NCBI GenBank assembly: GCA_006226555.1
Contig: SBGS01000123.1
Span: forward strand, 1 to 9,880
Reading direction: 5' to 3'
DNA: 9,880 bases
From: Bacteroidota bacterium
GTDB taxonomy: Bacteria > Bacteroidota > Bacteroidia > Flavobacteriales_D > Crocinitomicaceae
Shown: positions 1-5,885 of the stretch, piece after piece
Position numbering within the stretch: the first letter of the stretch is position 1
How the letters are laid out: each line of letters begins with the position of its first letter
Notes under the pieces: model-generated
Seen by the model: only the letters and a program-made list of their open reading frames with translations
What the model was told of the DNA's origin: nothing
Database searches by the model: none
Program-made: the position numbers and the translations under genes

Positions 1-12
1 TCTCTCTCTCCG

Positions 13-199
13 CAGACAGACGAAGTCTGACAAGGCAAAGAGATAGTGGATGAGAACCCGTGGGTTCGTGCCGACCGAAGGGAGACCATCACGCTTGATG
101 CGAGTCGACGGCGTGATAATCCCAAGGCAGTCCTTTCTCACATGAAAGAGAACATTTCCTAAGAAAGGTTGGTTTTAAACTAATTTTGGGAATACTGCC
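13..199 (+). ncRNA. Candidate structured RNA (unidentified)
   Basis: The stretch packs several inverted repeats. CAGAC 17-21 pairs with GTCTG 25-29 around a GAA loop. GAACC 54-58 pairs with GGTTC 63-67. GGGA 80-83 pairs with TCCC 120-123, enclosing ATCACGC 88-94 with GCGTGAT 111-117. GGCAGT 126-131 pairs with ACTGCC 194-199, enclosing CCTTTCT 132-138 with AGAAAGG 162-168. TCCCAA 120-125 can also pair with TTGGGA 186-191, which crosses the GGCAGT/ACTGCC stem as a pseudoknot and competes with the GGGA/TCCC closing stem. I could not match it to tmRNA, RNase P RNA, SRP RNA, 5S rRNA or a riboswitch class I know. Strand is a guess: the stems read on either strand. It may be an RNA gene cut by the window start, a long exbB leader, or a chance cluster. 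Confidence 0.3.
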
Positions 200-272
200 A
201 ATCAGCATACTAATTGCCCCATCTATTCAACGTATCGAGGTATATGAAAAGATTCACGTAAACTTAACCCCC

Positions 273-299
273 GTGGTGTGAAATAAATTTATATTTTTG
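273..299 (+). promoter_or_regulatory. Putative promoter of the exbB operon
   Basis: TATTTTTG at 292-299 fits the Bacteroidetes -7 consensus TAnnTTTG. The expected -33 TTG element is poor: only a G+T-rich patch (GTGGTGTG, 273-280) sits at about the right distance. Initiation would fall near 305, giving a leader of about 40 bases to the ATG at 344. The AT-rich setting and the position before the first gene of an operon support it; the weak -33 box and lack of transcript data limit confidence. Confidence 0.45.
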
Positions 300-343
300 G
301 CTTGATTTAAACTTAAAATACGATTAAACTAATCTTTCAGAAC

Positions 344-1192
344 ATGAAAAAAGTAATTAGCACTTTCGCAATTGTAGCAATGGTTGCTTTTGGTTTCTCT
401 TCTAACTTTTATGCACAAGAGACAGAAGGAGAAGCAGCAAATGTTGAACAAATGGATGCAGCAAATGATGAGACAGCTGCAAATGATGTAGCTGCTGAGG
501 CTGCAACAGAAGGAACGACAGAAACAGCTGATGAAGCTGCAGAGCCAGCAGAGCTTGATTTCGTTCAAACGTTAAAACAAAAATTCATCGAAGGTGACCC
601 ATTCTGGATGGCGCTTCCATTGATCTGTTTGATCATTGGTCTAGCAATGTCTATCGAGCGTGTTGTTTACTTGAACTTGTCAACAATCAATACAAAGAAA
701 TTCCTTGATCAGATCGAAACTGCGTTGAAAAACGGTGGTGTTGATGCAGCAAAAGATGTTTGCCGTAACACACGTGGTCCAATCGCATCTATCTTCTATC
801 AAGGTTTGGATCGTGCTGACGAAGGAATTGAAATGGTTGAGAAATCAGTTGTTTCATATGGTGGTGTACAAATGGGTCTTTTAGAGAAAGGACTTTCTTG
901 GTTATCACTTTTCATCGCACTAGCTCCAATGCTTGGATTCTTGGGAACGGTAATCGGGATGATCTTCGCGTTCGACAAGATCGTATCAGATGGTCAGGTT
1001 TCTCCAACTACGGTTGCAGGTGGTATTAAAGTATCACTTTTGACAACGGTATTCGGTTTGATCGCGGCTATCGTACTTCAAATTTTCTACAATTACATCG
1101 TTTCTAAGGTGGATAGCCTTGTAAATGAAATGGAAGATGCTTCTATTTCTTTGGTAGATATGATGTTGAAATACAAATCTGTTAAGGCGTAA
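344..1192 (+). CDS. exbB: MotA/TolQ/ExbB proton channel family protein
   Basis: ExbB is the inner-membrane proton channel subunit that, with ExbD, energises TonB (or TolA) from the proton motive force. The 282-residue protein starts with a signal peptide (hydrophobic core about 8-19, likely cut after FYA at 24). An acidic, alanine-rich low-complexity linker follows to about residue 70. Hydrophobic helices lie at about 88-108, 186-210 and 228-252. The long loop between helices 1 and 2 should be cytoplasmic, as in ExbB. The run APMLGFLGTVIGMIFAF (194-210) and the third helix with SLLTTVFGL (231-239) are family hallmarks. It is longer than E. coli ExbB (about 244 aa) because of the signal peptide plus linker, which keeps the N terminus outside, as ExbB topology requires. 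It is first in the operon, with both ExbD genes downstream. ExbB versus TolQ cannot be settled from this gene alone. Confidence 0.93.
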   Translation: MKKVISTFAIVAMVAFGFSSNFYAQETEGEAANVEQMDAANDETAANDVAAEAATEGTTETADEAAEPAELDFVQTLKQKFIEGDPFWMALPLICLIIGLAMSIERVVYLNLSTINTKKFLDQIETALKNGGVDAAKDVCRNTRGPIASIFYQGLDRADEGIEMVEKSVVSYGGVQMGLLEKGLSWLSLFIALAPMLGFLGTVIGMIFAFDKIVSDGQVSPTTVAGGIKVSLLTTVFGLIAAIVLQIFYNYIVSKVDSLVNEMEDASISLVDMMLKYKSVKA

Positions 1193-1225
1193 TTTAAGCG
1201 ACCTTTCAATAAATAATTGATTATT

Positions 1226-1699
1226 ATGGATAGCAAGAAACTCAATTTTTTCATGACCATACTCAAAGTAGTATTGGTTGCGATTGGAGTTCTGGCGTTC
1301 TTTATGGTTCTCTTCGGTCCAAATATGGACGCTCTTGAGGCAGAACGTGAGGAATTTAGAGAAGGAGCTAAAATGGCATTTGCAACATCTTACACAGGAT
1401 TTATCTTCTTCCTGGGTATAGGTTTGATCCTTCTTTTCTTCGTTGTAGGTTTGATCACGAATACAAAAAAGACTGTGAAATCGATCATCGGTTTGATCGC
1501 TGCTCTTCTAGTATATCTGATCTTCTACATGGCTGGAACATCCGATACTAATGAAAGTCTGCGACTAGCTGAATCTGTTCAAGTTTCAGCAAGTACTATT
1601 AGATCAACGACAGCTGGTCTTTATACAGTACTACTTGGTATTGCAGTTGGTATTTTGGTATGGATCCTCGGACCATTTATGGGCCGACTAAGAAAATAA
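1226..1699 (+). CDS. Four-helix membrane protein of unknown function in the exbB-exbD operon
   Basis: I do not recognise a named family. The 157-residue product is very hydrophobic, with probable membrane helices at about 10-30, 53-77, 86-103 and 130-149. A short charged segment (about 34-48, rich in Glu and Arg) separates helices 1 and 2, and a polar Ser/Thr-rich segment (about 105-129) separates helices 3 and 4. The ATG at 1226 is preferred over an in-frame TTG at 1217, which would add only three residues. It lies 33 bases after exbB and 4 bases before exbD, so it is almost certainly co-transcribed and probably works with the channel. An assembly or accessory subunit is a reasonable inference, but nothing in the sequence shows a catalytic or ion-conducting motif. 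Confidence 0.85.
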   Translation: MDSKKLNFFMTILKVVLVAIGVLAFFMVLFGPNMDALEAEREEFREGAKMAFATSYTGFIFFLGIGLILLFFVVGLITNTKKTVKSIIGLIAALLVYLIFYMAGTSDTNESLRLAESVQVSASTIRSTTAGLYTVLLGIAVGILVWILGPFMGRLRK

Positions 1700-1703
1700 T
1701 TCT

Positions 1704-2483
1704 ATGGCAAACAGAGATATACCTGAGATCAATGCCGGTTCAATGGCGGATATCGCCTTCCTGCTTTTGATCTTCTTCCTTGTAACCACAACCATGGATA
1801 AGGATACGGCCTACGTGCGCAGTATTCCGAAGAAGGTTTTGGTTAAAACACCACCTGTTGATGTCGAGAAGCGTAACATTTGCGCTATCCTGGCTAACAG
1901 TAAGAATCAGTTGATGGTTCGTGGAGAGTTGATGTCAAATCCGGATGATATTTCGGAGCGCGTTATTGAGTGGTATACTACCAACGAAAAACAAAATGAC
2001 GTGACAAACAACTTTCCGATGTATTCAAGAATTTCCATGGCTGAGATAGAAGCTCAGATCGCTTCCACTACAAAAGATGCGGAAGCAATGGAAAACACTC
2101 CGAATGCAAGTGCTGACATCATTGATTTCAAGTGGAAGCAAGTACAGGAATGGGAGAACAAAAAGAAGGCGCTTAAGCTTTATGGTCGAAACGAGCTACC
2201 TGAGATTCAGTTCCAGGCACACGTTCGTATCGAGGTTCAAAAAGCAACAGCATATGAACTTTTTGCAAAGATCCAGTCAGAATTGGAAGAAGCGATCTTC
2301 ACGCTTCGTGACAAGGCCTCTTTAGAGATCTTCGGTGAGTCTTATGGCGTTATTAAGAAACGCTATGATGCAAACGAAGGAGATAAGACTAAGCAGGCAC
2401 AGGCACGAGAAGACAAGGATAAACTTGATCTTTTAAAGATCTTGTACCCTGATCGTTTCATTGAAGTGACACCAAAAAAATAG
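1704..2483 (+). CDS. exbD: ExbD/TolR family transport protein, long form
   Basis: ExbD is the single-span partner of ExbB; an Asp in its membrane helix takes part in proton passage and its periplasmic domain contacts TonB. Here a short N-terminal cytoplasmic segment leads into one helix at about 15-30, with the conserved Asp at residue 16 in the motif SMADIAFLLLIFFLV. The rest should be periplasmic. At 259 residues it is far longer than typical ExbD (about 140). The extra length seems to be a polar, charged insertion (about 92-165) within the periplasmic domain and a Lys/Asp-rich C-terminal tail (about 213-259). The segment around 167-200 resembles the usual C-terminal ExbD fold. It starts 4 bases after the upstream membrane protein and ends 9 bases before a second exbD. 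Confidence 0.9.
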   Translation: MANRDIPEINAGSMADIAFLLLIFFLVTTTMDKDTAYVRSIPKKVLVKTPPVDVEKRNICAILANSKNQLMVRGELMSNPDDISERVIEWYTTNEKQNDVTNNFPMYSRISMAEIEAQIASTTKDAEAMENTPNASADIIDFKWKQVQEWENKKKALKLYGRNELPEIQFQAHVRIEVQKATAYELFAKIQSELEEAIFTLRDKASLEIFGESYGVIKKRYDANEGDKTKQAQAREDKDKLDLLKILYPDRFIEVTPKK

Positions 2484-2487
2484 GAGG
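2482..2487 (+). promoter_or_regulatory. Shine-Dalgarno site of the second exbD
   Basis: AGGAGG overlaps the TAG stop of the long exbD and sits 5 bases before the ATG at 2493. It is the only near-perfect Shine-Dalgarno I see in the window, and it fixes the start of the downstream gene. Bacteroidetes genes usually lack this element, so here it may raise translation of the short ExbD relative to its neighbour. Confidence 0.75.
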
Positions 2488-2492
2488 TTATT

Positions 2493-3005
2493 ATGTCAAA
2501 GTTTAAAAAAGAAGGTAAAAAGAATGCGCCGGGGATCAATACCTCGTCACTTCCAGACATCGTCTTCATGCTCCTGTTCTTCTTCATGGTGGCAACTACA
2601 ACGAAAGACGCTGATCCTTCAGTTTCGGTTACTCCACCGGAAGGGATCAGAGCAACGGACATGACCCCGTATAAGCAACGTTCGGAAATTGACTTCCTAT
2701 ATTTAGGAAAGCCGAGAAACGCTGCTAGAGCTGCGGAGTTTAATTTTGGATATGCATTGTTCCTGGATAATGTGGCTCAGCCAGATCCGGGAGATCTTTA
2801 CAGCACGAACTACATTCGTCAGTGGAAGAAGGATAAGTTTAACTCTAAACCACCTTCAATGACAAAACCGATCGAATCTGTAATTACGTGTGTGAAGGCG
2901 GATAGAGATGCCCCTACCGGAATTATCTTCGATATTCGAAAAGAATTACAAGAGATCGATGCACTTACTATTGCCTACGCAGTTAGGGATAAGAGTAATA
3001 TCTGA
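2493..3005 (+). CDS. exbD: ExbD/TolR family transport protein, short form
   Basis: This is a second ExbD paralogue of 170 residues. A lysine-rich cytoplasmic N terminus (KFKKEGKK, 3-10) is followed by a membrane helix at about 22-36 with the conserved Asp at 22 (motif SSLPDIVFMLLFFFMV). The periplasmic C-terminal part ends in a segment with the typical ExbD pattern VKADRDAPTG followed by an amphipathic helix and a final beta strand (about 134-165). The start is fixed by the AGGAGG 5 bases upstream. It is the last gene of the operon, with a strong terminator 20 bases after the stop. Two ExbD proteins beside one ExbB suggest a mixed ExbD dimer in the channel, which is an inference. Confidence 0.92.
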   Translation: MSKFKKEGKKNAPGINTSSLPDIVFMLLFFFMVATTTKDADPSVSVTPPEGIRATDMTPYKQRSEIDFLYLGKPRNAARAAEFNFGYALFLDNVAQPDPGDLYSTNYIRQWKKDKFNSKPPSMTKPIESVITCVKADRDAPTGIIFDIRKELQEIDALTIAYAVRDKSNI

Positions 3006-3024
3006 TCGTATTTTAAGTTGATAC

Positions 3025-3059
3025 AACCCTCGGCAATTCGTCGAGGGTTTTTTATTTTT
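3025..3059 (+). terminator. Intrinsic terminator after the exbB-exbD operon
   Basis: An 8-bp stem, AACCCTCG (3025-3032) with CGAGGGTT (3042-3049), closes a 9-base loop and runs into a T-rich tract (3048-3059, broken by one A). It lies 20 bases after the stop of the second exbD and directly before the dehydrogenase gene. Geometry and U tract are textbook for a Rho-independent terminator. Confidence 0.9.
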
Positions 3060-3060
3060 G
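3053..3060 (+). promoter_or_regulatory. Possible -7 promoter box of the dehydrogenase gene
   Basis: TATTTTTG fits TAnnTTTG but lies inside the U tract of the terminator, so it may be there by chance. If used, initiation would be near 3066, giving an almost leaderless mRNA beginning at the ATGATG of the dehydrogenase gene. No TTG -33 box is seen at the right spacing. Confidence 0.25.
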
Positions 3061-3064
3061 GTAT

Positions 3065-4228
3065 ATGATGAACTTTGAATATTGGAACCCAACGCGTGTC
3101 GTGTTCGGTTCGGAACAATTGAACCGTTTACCGGAGCTGCTTGACGAAAACAAGGCGCAAAATATTCTTGTAGCCTATGGAGGAGGAAGTGTAAAACAAT
3201 TTGGATTGTTCGACGAGATCATGAAAGTCCTTCAGGGCTATAAGGTTGTCGAATTTGGTGGAATTGAACCGAATCCACAATACACGACCCTTATGAAAGC
3301 GGTTGAGCTTGGACGTAAAGAGAAGATAGATTTCATCCTGGCAGTTGGTGGAGGGTCAGTAATTGACGGTGTAAAATTTATTTCAGGTGCGATACCGTAT
3401 AAGGGAGAACCTTGGGATGTATTAAGCAGAGTTGAAGGAGCTGTATTTGAATCAGCCGTGCCGTTTGGTACAGTATTGACAATTCCCGCAACAGGGAGTG
3501 AGGTGAATTCAGGTGCCGTAGTGAGCCGCAAGGAATTAAATGAGAAGAGAACAATGGGAGGCCCACAGTTTTTCCCTAGATTCTCGTTCTGTGATCCGAA
3601 AGTGGTGAGTACCTTGCCCAAAAGACAGCTGGCAAATGGAATAATCGATGCCTTCGTACATACTTTAGAGCAATACCTTACAACAGAATATGGAAACCTG
3701 CTGCAGGAGCGTGAGGCAGAAGCGATTTTGGCTACACTCATCGATGTGAAGGATGTTGTAGATCGTCCGGATGATTATCGTTTGGCATATAACTTCATGC
3801 TAAGTGCTTCTCATGCCTTGAACGGAAATCTGCGTTGTGGTGCTGTTACCGATTGGGTTACGCATATGATCGGTCATGAGCTAACGGCATTGTATAATAT
3901 TGATCACGCGCGCACCTTGGCGATTATTGCACCTAGATTATATGAAGTCCAGTTTGAATTAAAGCTGAACAAGCTGGCTCAATATGGAAAACGGATCTTT
4001 GGGTTGGAGGGAGAAAAAGAAGAAATTGCTAAAAGGGCGATTCAAAAAACTGAAGAATTCTTCCAATTTCTTGGTGTAAATACTAAATTGAGTGAGTACA
4101 ATGTGGATACTGCGATTCTATTGGATCACGTTCGGGATAAATTCCAGGAGAGAGGCTGGACTGAACTTGGAATGAATGGAACCATTCAGTGGCCACAGGT
4201 GGAACAGATTTTAAAGAACTGCATTTGA
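3065..4228 (+). CDS. yqhD: Iron-containing alcohol dehydrogenase, YqhD/BDH-like NADPH-dependent aldehyde reductase
   Basis: This type III metal-dependent dehydrogenase should interconvert aldehydes and alcohols in the cytoplasm; YqhD relatives mainly reduce short or toxic aldehydes with NADPH. An N-terminal nucleotide-binding domain contains YGGGS (38-42), the loop that in YqhD accommodates the NADP 2'-phosphate, and the family signature GGGSVIDGVK (95-104). The helical C-terminal domain supplies the metal ligands, apparently Asp195, His199, His267 and His281, the last two in the motif DWVTHMIGHE and its downstream DHARTLAI. Length (387 aa) equals that of E. coli YqhD, so the gene looks intact. 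Start is ATG at 3065 or the adjacent ATG at 3068. The stop overlaps the possible starts of the next gene. Actual substrate is unknown; butanol dehydrogenase is an alternative name for the same family. Confidence 0.92.
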   Translation: MMNFEYWNPTRVVFGSEQLNRLPELLDENKAQNILVAYGGGSVKQFGLFDEIMKVLQGYKVVEFGGIEPNPQYTTLMKAVELGRKEKIDFILAVGGGSVIDGVKFISGAIPYKGEPWDVLSRVEGAVFESAVPFGTVLTIPATGSEVNSGAVVSRKELNEKRTMGGPQFFPRFSFCDPKVVSTLPKRQLANGIIDAFVHTLEQYLTTEYGNLLQEREAEAILATLIDVKDVVDRPDDYRLAYNFMLSASHALNGNLRCGAVTDWVTHMIGHELTALYNIDHARTLAIIAPRLYEVQFELKLNKLAQYGKRIFGLEGEKEEIAKRAIQKTEEFFQFLGVNTKLSEYNVDTAILLDHVRDKFQERGWTELGMNGTIQWPQVEQILKNCI

Positions 4229-5250
4229 TCGAACTGCCGAGATATTTTCAACTGACAGAAGAAGCGGATGAAGCTATTCTGGACCTGCTGAAAAGTGTTG
4301 AGCTAGGTACGGATGGCACGATCTATCGTCACTTGAATACAGATCAGCGTATCAAGGAGATCGATAATCCACTTTTTCTTTCCCTGAGAAGGAGTGAGCG
4401 GGTATTAGGAAACATCACGTTTTGTAAGCGCTCAAAGGATTGGTATGTCAGATATTTTGCATTCGACAATTTTCTTCACGCGGCAAGTAAAAACTACACG
4501 GAGAACAAAAGAGACAGTCTGATCAAATCAGACATTGAAAGATTCTTAAGTGGTGTTTTGAATGGTGAAATGGAAACCGAAGTGGAGCGCTTCTACGCGT
4601 ACATCGATCCAAGAAACAATCGAAGTCTTAATATGGCCTTACAGTTTGGTTTCACAAAGGAACGAAGTATCGCGACGCAAACATATTCTCGATTAAGACC
4701 GCGCTCATCATATAAGTTGAAGGAACTCGCATGGAAAGATGTTGCTTCCGTTGTTGAAAGAGAGTACGGGGAGTATAAATACTTTCATACTGAGCTCACT
4801 GAGAAAGGACCCATCCTTGGATTGTTTAAGGGGGAGCAGCTTTTGGGTTTTGCGAAGATCACAACAGCAGAGTGGAAGATCGAACAGCTTCCAGGAAAGT
4901 ATGGGCAGAAATTACTCGCTTGGATACCTAAAATACCGCTGATCAACAGACTGATAAAGCCTGAGCGACATACATTTATAGTTCCTGAAGCAATATATGT
5001 ACGTAACAATGACCCTAAATTGCTCAAAGAGCTCTTTAATGCGATCCTTCAAAAGTACGATCGTCATTTGATCATTTGGTGGGTGGATGAAGAGGATTGC
5101 CTCTATAAAACGGTCAGAAAGAAAATGAGCTGGGGAATTTTAAATCGTATGCTTGGAGTTAACAAAGTTCATCTTATGGTCAGAACCAAGATGGAATTGG
5201 ATATGAATGATAAAACACCTGCCTATATTTGTGGAATTGATTTTGTCTGA
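4189..5250 (+). CDS. GNAT-like acetyltransferase-fold protein, probably two tandem domains
   Basis: The family call rests on short patterns. In the first half, beta-strand-like segments (about 64-80 and 84-93) lead to DPRNNRSLNMALQFGF (140-155), the typical end of a GNAT N-acetyltransferase fold, where an Asn-x-x-Ser-Leu helix is followed by the phrase GFT. The second half repeats a weaker version: a strand pair around 209-225 (LGLFKGEQLLGFAKI) and a closing segment at about 293-333. No clear acetyl-CoA loop (Q/RxxGxG/A) is visible, so activity is uncertain. The longest frame begins at GTG 4189, overlapping the dehydrogenase gene by 40 bases. A TTG at 4225 would overlap by only 4 bases (TTGA) and is an equal or better choice; no in-frame ATG occurs before residue 128. 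Coupling to the upstream gene is likely. It ends 5 bases before pth. Confidence 0.6.
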   Translation: MATGGTDFKELHLIELPRYFQLTEEADEAILDLLKSVELGTDGTIYRHLNTDQRIKEIDNPLFLSLRRSERVLGNITFCKRSKDWYVRYFAFDNFLHAASKNYTENKRDSLIKSDIERFLSGVLNGEMETEVERFYAYIDPRNNRSLNMALQFGFTKERSIATQTYSRLRPRSSYKLKELAWKDVASVVEREYGEYKYFHTELTEKGPILGLFKGEQLLGFAKITTAEWKIEQLPGKYGQKLLAWIPKIPLINRLIKPERHTFIVPEAIYVRNNDPKLLKELFNAILQKYDRHLIIWWVDEEDCLYKTVRKKMSWGILNRMLGVNKVHLMVRTKMELDMNDKTPAYICGIDFV

Positions 5251-5255
5251 GAATT

Positions 5256-5819
5256 ATGAAATATCTGATAGTAGGTTTAGGGAATCCGGGATCCAAGTAC
5301 GAAAATACACGTCACAACATTGGTTTCAAGGTAGTAGAAGCGTTGGCAAAGGAATTGGAAGGTTCATTTTCTCCTGATAAATTGGCTGATGTTGCCCGAG
5401 TGAAATACAAGGGGCGAATGCTGGTGTTGATCAAACCAACTACATACATGAATCTTTCGGGAAAAGCATTGAATTACTGGATGCAAAACGAGAAGATCCC
5501 ATTAGAAAACGTACTTGTGATAACTGATGACATCGCACTGCCTTTCGGGAAGTTAAGAATGAAAGGGAAGGGCTCAGATGGTGGTCACAATGGATTGAAA
5601 GACATACAACAAGTACTGAATACTGGAAATTATGCGCGACTCAGATTCGGTGTCGGAAATGATTTTTATCCGGGTCAGCAGGCAGATTACGTACTAGGGG
5701 AATGGAAGCCTGATGAACAAAATGGACTTGATGAGCGAATAGCAGTAGCCAAAGAGTTTATTAAAGGTTTTTCTACCATAGGCCTAGCCATGACGATGAG
5801 TGCCTGGAATAACAAGTAA
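5256..5819 (+). CDS. pth: Peptidyl-tRNA hydrolase
   Basis: Pth cleaves the ester bond of peptidyl-tRNAs that drop off the ribosome, recycling tRNA in the cytoplasm. At 187 residues it has the usual bacterial length. The N terminus carries the signature GLGNPGSKYENTRHNIGF (7-24) with catalytic His20 and substrate-contacting Asn10. PTTYMNLSG (61-69) gives Asn66, ITDDIALPFG (89-98) supplies the Asp that assists His20 (Asp91 or Asp92), and GGHNGLKD (109-116) gives His111 and Asn112. All conserved active-site positions are present. It starts 5 bases after the GNAT-like gene, so it is probably on the same transcript. The more usual partner, the L25 (rplY/ctc) gene, is not adjacent here. Confidence 0.97.
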   Translation: MKYLIVGLGNPGSKYENTRHNIGFKVVEALAKELEGSFSPDKLADVARVKYKGRMLVLIKPTTYMNLSGKALNYWMQNEKIPLENVLVITDDIALPFGKLRMKGKGSDGGHNGLKDIQQVLNTGNYARLRFGVGNDFYPGQQADYVLGEWKPDEQNGLDERIAVAKEFIKGFSTIGLAMTMSAWNNK

Positions 5820-5845
5820 AATTAGTGCTACACAGCACATCTTAA

Positions 5846-5868
5846 GTCCAAACTTTCTATTTTTGGAC
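5846..5868 (+). repeat. Hairpin between pth and asnS
   Basis: GTCCAAA (5846-5852) is complementary to TTTGGAC (5862-5868) across a 9-base loop. The 3' side lacks a T run, so it is a poor intrinsic terminator. A shorter repeat, GTGCT/AGCAC around 5825-5838, lies just before it. The right arm overlaps the promoter-like box at 5858-5865, so the hairpin may be incidental. Confidence 0.35.
5858..5865 (+). promoter_or_regulatory. Putative -7 promoter box of asnS
   Basis: TATTTTTG fits TAnnTTTG and lies 20 bases before the asnS ATG, which would place initiation near 5872 and give a leader of about 14 bases. The -33 TTG box is not evident. It is the same nine-base string, TATTTTTGG, seen before exbB and before the dehydrogenase gene. 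Confidence 0.4.
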
Positions 5869-5885
5869 CTTATCATTAGGGAATT

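Larger units (their letters stand above)
1..343. other. Gene-free stretch upstream of exbB
   Basis: No convincing coding region is visible on either strand. Only short open stretches occur, such as an unrecognised + strand frame from a GTG at 46 to a stop at 160-162, and the ends of frames entering from the left (stops at 28-30, 44-46 and 51-53). Any of the latter could be the last few codons of an upstream gene, but they are too short to judge. Composition changes along the stretch: about 55% G+C in 1-120, about 40% in 181-240 and about 30% in 241-300. The first 200 bases contain many inverted repeats, listed separately. The AT-rich right end carries a promoter-like box. Confidence 0.7.

Noticed and set aside
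46..162. Open + strand frame of 38 codons beginning with GTG, with an Arg-rich reading
   Set aside because: It has no recognisable domain, a non-ATG start and a stop just upstream at 28-30, and it coincides with the inverted repeats. It is more likely noncoding.
1..200. tmRNA, RNase P RNA, SRP RNA, 5S rRNA or group II intron end
   Set aside because: Signature core sequences of these RNAs as I know them are not present in this stretch on either strand.
329..568. Minus-strand frame of 79 residues rich in Cys, Ser and Ile
   Set aside because: It lies antisense to the ExbB signal peptide and low-complexity linker; its composition mirrors those codons and has no independent support.
2077..2325. 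Second + strand frame inside the long exbD
   Set aside because: It is fully contained in a clear exbD frame, is Arg/Ser-rich and has no recognisable motif.
3238..3741. Minus-strand frame of 167 residues antisense to the dehydrogenase gene
   Set aside because: The + strand frame has all family motifs and metal ligands; the antisense reading shows no domain.
4313..4330. TGGCACG-like string as a possible sigma-54 -24 element
   Set aside because: No TTGC at the required spacing, and it is inside a coding region.
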